Shown: positions 8,818 to 17,057 of the stretch, piece by piece
Numbering within the stretch: position 1 is the stretch's first letter
How the letters are laid out: every line of letters starts with the position of its first letter
Assembly (NCBI GenBank): GCA_964525945.1
Contig: CAZGKX010000013.1
Location: 1-48,215 of the forward strand
Length of the DNA stretch: 48,215 bases
Reading direction: 5' to 3'
Source of the DNA: CAZGKX01 sp964525945
GTDB taxonomy: Bacteria; Pseudomonadota; Gammaproteobacteria; Legionellales; Legionellaceae
Position numbers and translations under genes: made by a program
The notes under the pieces: model-generated
What the model was told of the DNA's origin: nothing
The model's input: only the letters and a program-made list of their open reading frames with translations
Databases searched by the model: none

Positions 8818-10247
8818 CATGGGATACAGTGATTGGTATTGAAGTGCATGCACAGTTAAAGACTCATTCTAAGTTGTTTTCAAATGCCCCAACTCGTTTT
8901 GGTGCACTGGCCAATGCCCAAACCCATTATATCGATGCGGGTTTACCGGGGACTTTGCCCGTGTTAAATCAAAAAGCCGTGGAAATGGCGATTCAATTTG
9001 GTTTAGCCATTGATGCAGACGTCAATGACCTGTCTTATTTTGAACGAAAAAATTATTTTTACCCTGATTTACCCAAAGGCTATCAAATCAGTCAATACCA
9101 GCGCCCTATTGTCAGCAATGGCTCCCTCGAAATTCATTTAGCAGACCACTCATCAAAAATTGTCACCATTGAGCGAGCCCATTTGGAAGAAGATGCTGGA
9201 AAATCATTGCATGACGCCCATTTTTTATACACTGGCATTGATTTAAATCGAGCAGGTACGCCCTTGCTCGAAATCGTAACCACGCCCTGCTTAACATCAG
9301 CCACTGAAGCTGTTTGCTATTTGAAAACATTGCATCAATTGCTGCGTTTTATGGGTATTTGCGATGGCAATATGCAAGAAGGCTCTTTTCGATGCGATAT
9401 CAATATATCGTTAAAACCCACTGGTAGCCCTAAATTAGGTGTTCGAACGGAATTAAAAAATTTAAATTCATTTCGTTTTATCGAAAAAGCCATTTTATTT
9501 GAACAACAACGCCATCAAGATTTTTTGGAAACAAACCAAACCCTAGTGCAACAAACACGCCTTTATTGCCCTGAAACAAACACCACGCATCCCATGCGCA
9601 ACAAAGAAACTGAAAACGATTACCGCTATTTTCCCGATCCAGATTTATTGCCTATTCGCATTGATGCCGACCAATTCGAGCAAATCAAAGCAAATATGCC
9701 TGAGCTTCCGGCTGCCATCAAACAACGTTTAACCCATGAAGATGGACTTTCCGTGGATGAAGTGGATTTTTTATTATCGTCCCTCGTGGCATTTCACTAT
9801 TATGAAACCGTTAAAAAGCACACCAAAGCCAAAGCCAAATTAATTTTAAATTGGTTAAAAGGCACCTACATGGCAGCATTGAACGAACATAATTTAACGT
9901 TTGAGGCTCCACCTATTTCAGCGCAGCAACTCGGCTGCCTGTTAAACCATTTATCCGACAACACGCTATCCACCGCCCTTGCCAAGCAAGTTTTTGCAAA
10001 AAAATGGAGCAACGCTGCCAGCATAGATGAAATCATCCAAGCCGAAGGTTATCAAGCCATCAACGACAACAGTCAATTGGAAACATTGGTCATCAACGTG
10101 ATTGCAAATTTTCCACAACAAGCGGCTGAATTCAAAGCTGGCAAAGAGAAGTTGTTAGGTTTTTTTGTCGGTCAAATTATGAAACAAACAAAAGGGCAAG
10201 GCCATCCCGAGCTCATCAACACCTTGCTGCGAAAACACCTTGCATAG
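8814..10247 (+). CDS. gatB: Asp/Glu-tRNA amidotransferase subunit GatB
   Basis: GatB binds the misacylated tRNA and performs the kinase and transamidation step. I chose the ATG at 8814, giving 477 residues and MTWDTVIGIEVHAQLKT, because it overlaps the gatA stop as ATGA, has AAGGAG at 8801-8806, and matches the family start; a longer frame from 8784 would add ten non-homologous residues. Motifs include the IGIEVHAQL opening, YPDLPKGYQISQ, LEEDAGKS and DLNRAGTPLLEI, followed by the helical YqeY-like tail domain ending in NTLLRKHLA. A bacterium with GatCAB usually lacks GlnRS or AsnRS or both. Confidence 0.97.
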   Translation: MTWDTVIGIEVHAQLKTHSKLFSNAPTRFGALANAQTHYIDAGLPGTLPVLNQKAVEMAIQFGLAIDADVNDLSYFERKNYFYPDLPKGYQISQYQRPIVSNGSLEIHLADHSSKIVTIERAHLEEDAGKSLHDAHFLYTGIDLNRAGTPLLEIVTTPCLTSATEAVCYLKTLHQLLRFMGICDGNMQEGSFRCDINISLKPTGSPKLGVRTELKNLNSFRFIEKAILFEQQRHQDFLETNQTLVQQTRLYCPETNTTHPMRNKETENDYRYFPDPDLLPIRIDADQFEQIKANMPELPAAIKQRLTHEDGLSVDEVDFLLSSLVAFHYYETVKKHTKAKAKLILNWLKGTYMAALNEHNLTFEAPPISAQQLGCLLNHLSDNTLSTALAKQVFAKKWSNAASIDEIIQAEGYQAINDNSQLETLVINVIANFPQQAAEFKAGKEKLLGFFVGQIMKQTKGQGHPELINTLLRKHLA

Positions 10248-10271
10248 TCCAATCACCTCTTCTTCGAACAC

Positions 10272-10302
10272 GGTGGGCACGCTTTGCTTTGCCCACCCTA
10301 CA
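10272..10302. repeat. Dispersed hairpin repeat, copy 2 (GGTGGGCA...TGCCCACC)
   Basis: The perfect 8-base arms GGTGGGCA (10272-10279) and TGCCCACC surround a 10-base CGCTTTGCTT loop, followed by CTACA. It is the same family as 1410-1448. It lies between the convergent gatB and L,D-transpeptidase genes. Confidence 0.7.
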
Positions 10303-10341
10303 TGAATATACTGCTTTGATTTTAAATCAACGTGTGTTGTT

Positions 10342-10917
10342 CTAGTAATTGTATGGTTTGACCACAACCGTAGTCCCCACATCCATGAAATCTTCATTCA
10401 ACCATTTAGCAGCACTGGGCAACACCCGAATACAACCATGACTGGCATTGTAGTTAGGCACCTCATACGCAGCATGGATTGAATACCCCCCATTAAAGTG
10501 CATGCAATACGGCATACGTGCACCACCATTGGTTTCTATGGGGTAAATACTGGATGTGCAGTCTTCTCCTTTTTTGGAATAGACATGATAAGTACCTGTC
10601 ACCGTACGGCAAGGACGTCCCACATCTTCACAAAAATCTTTACCTCCAGACGCGCTACCCGTTTCAACACGGTTGCCTTGAGCATCATAAGCAGCCCATG
10701 CGGTTGCGTTAGGGTCAAAAATAAATACTTTTTTACCCGTTGCTTCCCGTTTTTCAGGGAAGTAATTACTGCCTTTTCGATCGGATGCCATGTCCATGGT
10801 GTAATGCGTATTGCCCGAATCATCGACAATAGGCACTGTTCCACCCGTACCTCCTCCAGTGGATGCGCAAGATGCAACCAACACACACATGGGAACGCTC
10901 ATTAGGTATTTTTTCAT
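10342..10917 (-). CDS. L,D-transpeptidase (YkuD) family lipoprotein
   Basis: YkuD enzymes cross-link peptidoglycan 3-3 or attach proteins to it, outside the inner membrane. The start at 10917 (191 residues) is preferred because a strong AAGGAGG site lies upstream and it yields a lipoprotein signal, MKKYLMSVPMCVLVASC, with Cys17 as the lipidated residue; the longer frame from 10983 adds 22 non-signal residues. The catalytic region near the C-terminus reads YSIHAAYEVPNYNASHGCIRV, carrying the conserved His and the SHGC nucleophile Cys162. Two further cysteines (in KDFCEDVGRPC) could form a disulfide in the periplasm. It converges on gatB and lies upstream of the cytochrome gene's 3' end. Confidence 0.9.
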   Translation of the reverse strand: MKKYLMSVPMCVLVASCASTGGGTGGTVPIVDDSGNTHYTMDMASDRKGSNYFPEKREATGKKVFIFDPNATAWAAYDAQGNRVETGSASGGKDFCEDVGRPCRTVTGTYHVYSKKGEDCTSSIYPIETNGGARMPYCMHFNGGYSIHAAYEVPNYNASHGCIRVLPSAAKWLNEDFMDVGTTVVVKPYNY

Positions 10918-11000
10918 TATTAAATCCTCCTTATTTTTCTTATGTATCGGGCGGATTGAATAAAAGTTTAGCTTTATTTGCAAATAATAAACTTAAAGTG

Positions 11001-11381
11001 TTATTTATGATCCAGTTGTTTTTTTGATAAACCTTCTTTAGGTAACATTGCCGAGATAGCAAGCATCAGCTGTTTATCGGTGCATTCAAAACAACCTCCT
11101 CGCGGCGGCATAGCATTGTAACCTTCATTGGCATGCTTAAATAAATGATCAATGCCTTCTTTAATACGGGGATCCCAATCCTTGCCTTGTCCAATTTTAG
11201 GCGCACCCACTTCAATCATGGGTTTTTGAGCGTGGCACATTGCACAATAATGTTGAACAATTTGCTCACCCTCATCGGGCTTTCCCGCAATGGACTGTAA
11301 AAAATCTTGGGGATGGTGGCTTGCCGACCAAACTTGGGTAGAGAAAAGCACCAATACAACAATATATTTATAATTCATCAC
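11001..11381 (-). CDS. Cytochrome c5-type monohaem cytochrome
   Basis: This is a small periplasmic electron carrier of 126 residues. A signal peptide (YIVVLVLFSTQVWSA) precedes a c-type haem site, CAMCH, with Cys46, Cys49 and His50. Met91 in NAMPPRGGC is the likely axial ligand. The extra CFEC pair (Cys97, Cys100) after the methionine is the cytochrome c5 hallmark disulfide. The start could be either of two adjacent ATGs. It is divergent from the small Gly-rich gene across about 60 bases. The terminal oxidase or reductase it serves is not in the window. Confidence 0.9.
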   Translation of the reverse strand: MMNYKYIVVLVLFSTQVWSASHHPQDFLQSIAGKPDEGEQIVQHYCAMCHAQKPMIEVGAPKIGQGKDWDPRIKEGIDHLFKHANEGYNAMPPRGGCFECTDKQLMLAISAMLPKEGLSKKQLDHK

Positions 11382-11401
11382 GGCAAAAACTTAAATTGGG
11401 T

Positions 11402-11407
11402 TATAAT
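11402..11407 (+). promoter_or_regulatory. Possible -10 box (TATAAT)
   Basis: A perfect TATAAT lies 35 bases before the ATG of the small Gly-rich protein, within the divergent gap shared with the cytochrome gene. No clear -35 is seen. Confidence 0.35.
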
Positions 11408-11441
11408 GGCACGTATTTTATCGTTAAATAAGGATTAAACA

Positions 11442-11786
11442 ATGCATCGCGTTTTAATTAGTGCCCTTATGATTTTTTTGGTGTTCGGTTTTGCTATCAC
11501 CGAGGCGTCGGCAGGACGATTTGGAGGAGGCCGCGGTTTTAGTTCCATGCGCTCGTCAATGTTTTCATCTTCACGCGCTTCGCACAATACTTACCAAAAA
11601 AGTGCCACGGCAAAGACCATGCCTCGCCCTCGCATGGGTGGTATGTTAACGGGTTTATTAGCAGGTGGGCTATTGGCCAGTTTACTCATGGGCAATGGCC
11701 TTGGTCATGCTTTTCTATCTTGGCTTATGCTTGGTTTTGTAGTGCAAGCAATCGCACGATTTATTAAACGCCGTAAAAACAACTAA
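11442..11786 (+). CDS. Small secreted/membrane protein resembling the N-terminal part of Tim44-domain proteins
   Basis: The 114-residue protein has a signal peptide ending ASA, then a Gly/Ser/Arg-rich stretch (GRFGGGRGFSSMRSS...), then MPRPRMGGMLTGLLAGGLLASLL, which begins a hydrophobic hairpin of two membrane segments, and a basic tail (RFIKRRKNN). This is the architecture of the N-terminal part of bacterial Tim44-like proteins, but the Tim44 (mtim44) domain itself is absent and the frame stops cleanly. Either it is a naturally short paralogue or the remnant of a longer gene. AAGGA at 11430-11434 supports the start, and a TATAAT at 11402-11407 may be its -10 box. Function unknown. Confidence 0.75.
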   Translation: MHRVLISALMIFLVFGFAITEASAGRFGGGRGFSSMRSSMFSSSRASHNTYQKSATAKTMPRPRMGGMLTGLLAGGLLASLLMGNGLGHAFLSWLMLGFVVQAIARFIKRRKNN

Positions 11787-11818
11787 ACAGAGCCGATACC
11801 CTGCTCCAGGCTTGTTTG

Positions 11819-13558
11819 TCACTGCTCAGTGGCAACAGGCTCCAGGGCCGTAATCATCAATTGCAAACGTGTTCTACCCTGGTAAACATTGATGTCCAGC
11901 TTATATGCCGCATGGATATAACGCGCACGATGATTGGGCCACTCATTTAAATTAACGCTAAACGCAATGGCATCGATGGGCGTTCCTCCTTGTTGATGCA
12001 TCAAGGTTAGTTTTAAATGGTGTTGCCCTACAATGCGTTGGTCCAACACTTCAAACACATCATCAAAAATCGGTTCAGAAAACTGCGACCCCCAAGGCCC
12101 TCCGTTTTGTAAAATCGTGGCTAAACTTAAGTTTAATTCGCTGGGTTGCAAGGAACCATCGCTTAATATTTCACCCACACATTGCGAAACATCAAGGTGT
12201 TTATTGACCTCCAAAAGGAATGCCTGTTTGAACGCGGCAAAAGATTGAGGGTGTAAACTTAATCCTGCAGCCATTGCATGGCCACCAAATTTAACAATAA
12301 GTCCAGGGTGGTCTTTGTCTATAGCGGCCAGCACATCCCTGATGTTCAAACCCGCAATGGAACGGGCAGAACCTTTTAATTCCATTTCACCAGCAGCTGC
12401 AAAAGCAATCACTGGACGATGATAACGTTCTTTCATTCTTCCGGCTAAAATTCCAATAACGCCTTGGTGCCAAGATGGCTCAAACAAACACAGTGCAATG
12501 GGCAAACTGACTGCCGTTTCCTGCAAAGACAAGGCCGTCAAGGCGAGCAAAGTGGGGTCTGTCGTGTGAGTATCATTTGTTCTCCGTTCGGTTTTTAACT
12601 CATCCAATTGCGAGGCTAATGCGTGCGCTTCTTCAAGTGAAGCACTTAACAAGCAGTCAATGCCAAGAGACATATCATCCAGCCTCCCAGCGGCGTTTAA
12701 CCGCGGGGCAACAGAAAAACCTAAATCACTTTCTCTTAAGTGCTCACATCGCTTGCTTGCGATTTCAATCAAGGCGCGGATACCTGGTCGACAAAGTCCT
12801 TGGCGAATACGTTCCAAACCATGATGGACCAAAATACGATTGTTTTGATCAAGAGGAACCACATCCGCAATGGTACCTAATGCCACCAAATCTAAAAATT
12901 GAGACATATTGGGTGCAGCCAATTGTTGCTCAATAAACCAGTTCATGTTGACCAAATGTCGCCGCAATGCCAGCATCACGTAAAAGATCACCCCCACACC
13001 GGCAATCGCTTTGCTGGGAAAAAGATCCCCCACTTGATTGGGGTTAACAATAGCACAAGCATTCGGTAAAGACTCTGCAGGCAAATGGTGATCGGTAACC
13101 AACACATCAATTCCCAATTGATTGGCTCGATCCACACCATCCATGCTGGCAATGCCATTGTCGACCGTAATGATCAAATCGGGATGCCATTTTTTAGCCA
13201 CATCCACAATAGCGGGCGTTAAGCCATAACCGAATTCAAAACGATTGGGAACTAAAAACTCAACATGTTTGGCCCCAAAAGTACGCAATGCGCTCATAGC
13301 AAGTGCGGTTGACGTTGCGCCATCGGCATCAAAATCACCGACAATTAAAATGCGATGTTGAGCTCGCAAGGCCTTTTCCAAGCGCTCGCATGCTTCGCGA
13401 ATGCCCATCAAGGCATGAAATGGCAGCAACGTTTGCAAGCGTTTATCCACTTGAGCGGCATCGTCTATACCGCGCGCCACATACAAACGTTGTAAAACAG
13501 GGTGAAAAGTGGACAAATCATTCTTTATGACAGGCAACGGCCGTTGTTTTACCAGCAT
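11819..13558 (-). CDS. recJ: Single-stranded-DNA-specific exonuclease RecJ
   Basis: RecJ is a 5'-3' single-strand exonuclease acting in RecF-pathway recombination and mismatch and base excision repair. From the ATG at 13558 it has 579 residues, matching E. coli RecJ (577). A GGAGA site lies about 10 bases upstream, while a longer open frame to 13687 runs into the neighbouring gene and lacks family similarity. DHH-family metal motifs are present: VGDFDADGATSTA (about 73-84), VDNG (132-135) and TDHHLP (155-160). FGGHAMAAGLS marks the DHHA1 nucleic-acid-binding domain. It lies 7 bases downstream of the rpfE-like gene, an arrangement also found in Xanthomonas. Confidence 0.95.
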   Translation of the reverse strand: MLVKQRPLPVIKNDLSTFHPVLQRLYVARGIDDAAQVDKRLQTLLPFHALMGIREACERLEKALRAQHRILIVGDFDADGATSTALAMSALRTFGAKHVEFLVPNRFEFGYGLTPAIVDVAKKWHPDLIITVDNGIASMDGVDRANQLGIDVLVTDHHLPAESLPNACAIVNPNQVGDLFPSKAIAGVGVIFYVMLALRRHLVNMNWFIEQQLAAPNMSQFLDLVALGTIADVVPLDQNNRILVHHGLERIRQGLCRPGIRALIEIASKRCEHLRESDLGFSVAPRLNAAGRLDDMSLGIDCLLSASLEEAHALASQLDELKTERRTNDTHTTDPTLLALTALSLQETAVSLPIALCLFEPSWHQGVIGILAGRMKERYHRPVIAFAAAGEMELKGSARSIAGLNIRDVLAAIDKDHPGLIVKFGGHAMAAGLSLHPQSFAAFKQAFLLEVNKHLDVSQCVGEILSDGSLQPSELNLSLATILQNGGPWGSQFSEPIFDDVFEVLDQRIVGQHHLKLTLMHQQGGTPIDAIAFSVNLNEWPNHRARYIHAAYKLDINVYQGRTRLQLMITALEPVATEQ

Positions 13559-13565
13559 ATTTCGC

Positions 13566-14369
13566 TTATCTCCATGTTCGTTTCCACCAAGGTTTTGATG
13601 CATTGCAATAAGCCATATTATTCCAATACCAACGGTTGTTGTGATTCTGCAATTTCGTTTGCAAACTTTCCAGGGAATGTTGAGCATTCAAGTACAAGCT
13701 ATCGTTGGGAAAACGTGGTTTTTCTTTTAAATAATGCACATTTTTAGACAAAAGCATGGCTAAACGGTGCGTTTCTGGGTCATCACAAAGCAGGATCTTG
13801 TTGGAGAGCAAATTCAACAAACCATCTCCCCAAACCCACACACCATTAATGGGCAAAGCGCCACGTGATTGATTCAGAGAATGGGCACTGAACAGCATTT
13901 GAATTTCAGTGAGCAAACGCTGCCAATATAGTTCGGGATCGAGTTGTTTTAAGTGGGGCGTCAACGATTGATGCAGCAACTGATGAACGGGTTTCGCATT
14001 CAAAAGCGAATGCTTAGGCACTTGCATGAGCCATGTGTGCGCATCGTGATAGATTAAAGAAATGTTATCTTCCTGCACAAAATCAGACAGCGCTGTAAAC
14101 CACAAACGTGAGTCTTGTTCTGTTAAGTGCAACGAGGAGCCCGCTGCCATGATCATGGCATCGTTATGGGTGGCTTGCCAAAATACGGGAGAAACAATAA
14201 ACCATTTCCCGTTCAAACCATGGTAGGTTCGTAATAAATCAGCAACCGGTGGTTTCTCATTTGGATAGCCCAAGCAATGCAATACATGATGGTAATAATT
14301 GCCATAATGTGGAATCATAGTGCACTTTTCAGGCAACGCACTGATGTCCGAATTTGTCACAACATCCAT
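13566..14369 (-). CDS. RpfE-like protein (often annotated as cofactor-independent phosphoglycerate mutase-like)
   Basis: This 267-residue soluble protein resembles the recJ-linked family annotated either as RpfE or as a phosphoglycerate-mutase-like protein. Supporting segments are DLLRTYHGLNGKWFIVSPVFWQATHNDAMIM and the conserved LPINGVWVWGDG. The metal-binding phosphatase motifs of genuine independent mutases are not apparent, so I would not call it a glycolytic enzyme. Its stop lies 7 bases before the recJ start, indicating co-transcription. Its biochemical role is not established. Confidence 0.72.
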   Translation of the reverse strand: MDVVTNSDISALPEKCTMIPHYGNYYHHVLHCLGYPNEKPPVADLLRTYHGLNGKWFIVSPVFWQATHNDAMIMAAGSSLHLTEQDSRLWFTALSDFVQEDNISLIYHDAHTWLMQVPKHSLLNAKPVHQLLHQSLTPHLKQLDPELYWQRLLTEIQMLFSAHSLNQSRGALPINGVWVWGDGLLNLLSNKILLCDDPETHRLAMLLSKNVHYLKEKPRFPNDSLYLNAQHSLESLQTKLQNHNNRWYWNNMAYCNASKPWWKRTWR

Positions 14370-14425
14370 TCTTCAACCCTTATGGTATACTGTGCGAAGT
14401 ATAAAGCAGCGAGCGGATAAACACT

Positions 14426-14788
14426 ATGCATATTAGCAGAGAAACAACAGATCCCCATTCCATCCAGTCTTACAGTGACACCCAAATCCTTGTGAACCAA
14501 ACAAGTTACCAACGCAGTGTATTGATCAGCAAAGCAGCCATTATGGAGTGGGACATTCATGGTTTGAAAGAGCTTGATTTAGAACATTTAGCGCCCATTG
14601 TTGCTTTGCAACCAGAAATTTTGTTGTTGGGGCATAACCAACTGAGTGTTTATCCTCCAATGGCAGCTTCGACCTATTTATCAAAACACCGTATTGGCTT
14701 GGAATCCATGTCCATCGGCGCTGCTGCCCGCACCTTTAATGTGTTGTTGGGCGAAGGGCGAAAAGTGGTGCTGGGAATTATTTTTTAA
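14426..14788 (+). CDS. Mth938-like (DUF498) domain protein
   Basis: The 120-residue protein matches the small Mth938/NDUFAF3-like family: EILLLGHNQLSVYPP in the centre, a GLESMSIGAAARTFNVLLGEGRKV pattern near the end, and usual length. Eukaryotic relatives assist complex I assembly, while the bacterial function is unclear. It is divergent from the rpfE-like gene across 56 bases that contain a TATACT element at about 14386-14391. It converges on the 225-residue gene with a 4-base overlap of 3' ends. Confidence 0.85.
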   Translation: MHISRETTDPHSIQSYSDTQILVNQTSYQRSVLISKAAIMEWDIHGLKELDLEHLAPIVALQPEILLLGHNQLSVYPPMAASTYLSKHRIGLESMSIGAAARTFNVLLGEGRKVVLGIIF

Positions 14789-15462
14789 TGCGATGACTCT
14801 TCGCCAATTTTAGCATCAAAGTGAAGCGAAGAACGATTCTCCATTTGTTTGTTTAAATCGGGGCGGTAATCGGTCAATAATTTAAATAAATCAGTGACCC
14901 GCAAAATAAGATTGTAGAACAAACTGCGGTAATTTCTTAAATCGGTGTTCATCATTTCTGTTTGCTCAATAAAATTGGCCAATATGCCTTCAATAGCAAA
15001 TTGTTGTTGTTGAGAAATGGTTTGTAACGCTTGCGGCAACTCTTTTGCAACTGCAGTCAATGCCGTTTGGCTTTCGGAAATAAGCTTTTGGTGACTGTAT
15101 TCTATAGCCGTAAATTCTTCTGCCATAGCGATAAGGGTTATACGATCATTCTCCAAATCTTCTCGCACGGTCGCACCCGGTGAATCCGGCTCCTTGCTCC
15201 CCTCCCCGGACAGCAAGTAATCCACAAATAATTTTTGTGCGTACGTTTGATAATCTTTTGCTTGACCTAAAATAATACCATTAAACACGTTTTTTAAGGG
15301 CACGCGTAACAATAAGAAAGGCAAGCTGTGGGGGTTATTTACGGATGCAACCAATTCGTCGTGCGTCAAATGGATATGGAACCGCTCGAGAATTCGTTCA
15401 GCGGTTACCAGTCCATAGGTGGAGAGCCAAGCCGACAAATCCGTTTCTGGTTTTTTATCCAT
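14785..15462 (-). CDS. Uncharacterised 225-residue helical protein
   Basis: I do not recognise this protein with confidence. It is soluble, has no signal peptide, and begins MDKKPETDLSAWLSTYGLVTAERILERFHI. The second half (about 105-195) is strongly helical with Gln/Ala/Leu-rich heptad-like stretches (QTALTAVAKELPQALQTIS) consistent with a coiled coil. It follows the 269-residue unknown by 54 bases on the same strand, behind minC and lpxH. In a Legionella-like genome the size and pairing would be compatible with an accessory protein of the Dot/Icm coupling complex (DotY is of similar size), but I cannot show homology and this is only a hypothesis. Confidence 0.7.
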   Translation of the reverse strand: MDKKPETDLSAWLSTYGLVTAERILERFHIHLTHDELVASVNNPHSLPFLLLRVPLKNVFNGIILGQAKDYQTYAQKLFVDYLLSGEGSKEPDSPGATVREDLENDRITLIAMAEEFTAIEYSHQKLISESQTALTAVAKELPQALQTISQQQQFAIEGILANFIEQTEMMNTDLRNYRSLFYNLILRVTDLFKLLTDYRPDLNKQMENRSSLHFDAKIGEESSH

Positions 15463-15516
15463 GGTAAACCTTTTGATTGAAGTCCTTATGATGGTACGCA
15501 GACCTATTCTATTTGT

Positions 15517-16326
15517 CTACATCCTTGGCTTTGGTGTTTCAGGTTTTTCACCCAATTGTTCCATCAACACATCAAATTTTGCTTCCATAAACGTGCTCAA
15601 GCCATGTGTTTCGTCATCACGCAAGGCTAAAAATTCGGCACGGTCCAATTTTCGACCAGAATCTTTATGGATCACATTATAAGACTTATCGGGCCGCTGT
15701 TGTATTTTATAAGCACCGTTATCGGTGGTTTTAAGCCAAGCGGCAATACCTTCTTCAAAGAGCATCTCTTGCTCGGAAGTGATTTCTTTGCCATCAGCAC
15801 GCACGATATTGCCATGCAGGGAATGCACGGCCAAGCTACCATTAGCATTTAAATCAACAAAGTACCGCAAGGCCGCTATGGGTACTTCCGGTTTACTGCC
15901 CACCATTTTACCAAGACCCCGTCCCGCCATGTCCATAAGTGGCTCGGTGATCCAATACCCTGCCTCTCGGGTTAAAGGCACAAAAACTTTACCCGGTAAT
16001 GTCAACAAATTAAAGGAACTGCCCGTCATTTCTCCAAACAATAATAATCCAGGGATCATTGAGCTCATAACGGATGAGAAATTTTCATAACCCGCCACAG
16101 AGCGTTTTAAAACTTCGTTACACCATTCCATAAGATTTTTAATGTGTTTTGTTGCCTCCATTGATGCTTCTGTAGAGGCAGCATCCTCGTCTGATAATCT
16201 CATTTCGTAGTGACGTCGTCGAAATTCTTTTTGTGCTTCAATAAGATCCGCTTCGGCAAGTTCCTCACTTGTTCTCTGCAACGACTTTTTTAAACGGTTA
16301 TCTATATCATTTGTATCATTTGCCAT
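15517..16326 (-). CDS. Uncharacterised 269-residue protein downstream of lpxH
   Basis: I do not recognise this protein with confidence. The N-terminal third is a highly charged helix (SLQRTSEELAEADLIEAQKEF). A central region has moderately hydrophobic stretches (MIPGLLLFGEMTGSSFNLLTLPGKVFVPL) but no clear membrane helix. The C-terminal part looks like a small alpha/beta domain (VHSLHGNIVRADGKEITSEQE) and ends in a Pro/Lys-rich tail (GEKPETPKPRM). It is translationally coupled to lpxH through a TAATG one-base overlap and followed by the 225-residue gene. DotZ, a Dot/Icm coupling-complex protein of similar size in Legionella, is a speculative match that should be tested by profile search. Confidence 0.7.
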   Translation of the reverse strand: MANDTNDIDNRLKKSLQRTSEELAEADLIEAQKEFRRRHYEMRLSDEDAASTEASMEATKHIKNLMEWCNEVLKRSVAGYENFSSVMSSMIPGLLLFGEMTGSSFNLLTLPGKVFVPLTREAGYWITEPLMDMAGRGLGKMVGSKPEVPIAALRYFVDLNANGSLAVHSLHGNIVRADGKEITSEQEMLFEEGIAAWLKTTDNGAYKIQQRPDKSYNVIHKDSGRKLDRAEFLALRDDETHGLSTFMEAKFDVLMEQLGEKPETPKPRM

Positions 16327-17057
16327 TATACTTCCCCACCAAAAAGATGATAATGTAGACTATTTGACTTATCATAGCACAAAATGTGGGGGGCGTCATC
16401 CCAGTCGCTCAACACATATTGTTGATAGGTATCCCCTTGATATTCGTGCACGGTCAACCCTGGTTTGTGCGTGTGGCCATGAACAAGGGTTCGACATTGC
16501 AAAGCCTGCATATGCGATAACATAGCGGCTGGTACCACATCCATTTCAGCGCTGGTTTTACGTTGATTGGTATGGCTATGGTACCTTATTTTATTGACGA
16601 TACGATCGCGCAAAGTGTAAGTTAATCGCAAAAAAAGCCATGAAAAAATGGGGTTGCGAGTCACACGGCGCAGCCATTGGTGCGATTTATCCAAGGTGCA
16701 GTACCGATCCCCATGCACCAATAAAATCGGTTTATTGTCCAAGGCAATCACGGTTGGCTCAGTGAGTCGTTTAACGCCAGCCAGGTTTAACAGGTGATGA
16801 CCAATCAGAAAATCACGATTTCCAGCCATGAAAAAAACATCAATGCCTTTGGCCGTGAGTGTTGCCAATTGCTGGACAATGGCCATGCTCCATGGATCCA
16901 ATGCGTCATCACCGGGCCAAGCATGAAAGAAATCACCTAAAATATACAACGAACGCGTGTGGTTTTCTGCCCAGGCCATGAATCGGAAAAATCGTTCGGT
17001 GATCACCGTTTCATCGGGATGGAGGTGAAGATCGGAAATAAAAACAGCATCGAACAT
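16326..17057 (-). CDS. lpxH: UDP-2,3-diacylglucosamine diphosphatase LpxH
   Basis: LpxH hydrolyses UDP-2,3-diacylglucosamine to lipid X and UMP in lipid A synthesis at the inner-membrane surface. The 243-residue length is standard. Calcineurin-type metal motifs are in order: SDLHLHPDE (about 8-16), LGDFFHAWPGDD (about 40-51), MAGNRDFLIG, VHGDRYC and VHGHTHKPG near residue 200. The lpxH-specific cap segment LDKSHQWLRRVTRNP is present. It overlaps both neighbours by a single base (minC before it, the 269-residue gene after it), so four genes appear to be one coupled transcript. Lipid A synthesis implies a Gram-negative outer membrane. Confidence 0.96.
   Translation of the reverse strand: MFDAVFISDLHLHPDETVITERFFRFMAWAENHTRSLYILGDFFHAWPGDDALDPWSMAIVQQLATLTAKGIDVFFMAGNRDFLIGHHLLNLAGVKRLTEPTVIALDNKPILLVHGDRYCTLDKSHQWLRRVTRNPIFSWLFLRLTYTLRDRIVNKIRYHSHTNQRKTSAEMDVVPAAMLSHMQALQCRTLVHGHTHKPGLTVHEYQGDTYQQYVLSDWDDAPHILCYDKSNSLHYHLFGGEV

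Noticed and set aside
13559..13687. N-terminal extension of recJ in the open frame
   Set aside because: The extra 43 residues lie inside the rpfE-like gene and lack family similarity, whereas the ATG at 13558 has a ribosome site and gives the standard length.
14357..14560. 67-codon minus-strand frame covering the start of the Mth938-like gene
   Set aside because: It overlaps the start of a well-supported plus-strand gene and the divergent promoter region; it is a shadow frame.
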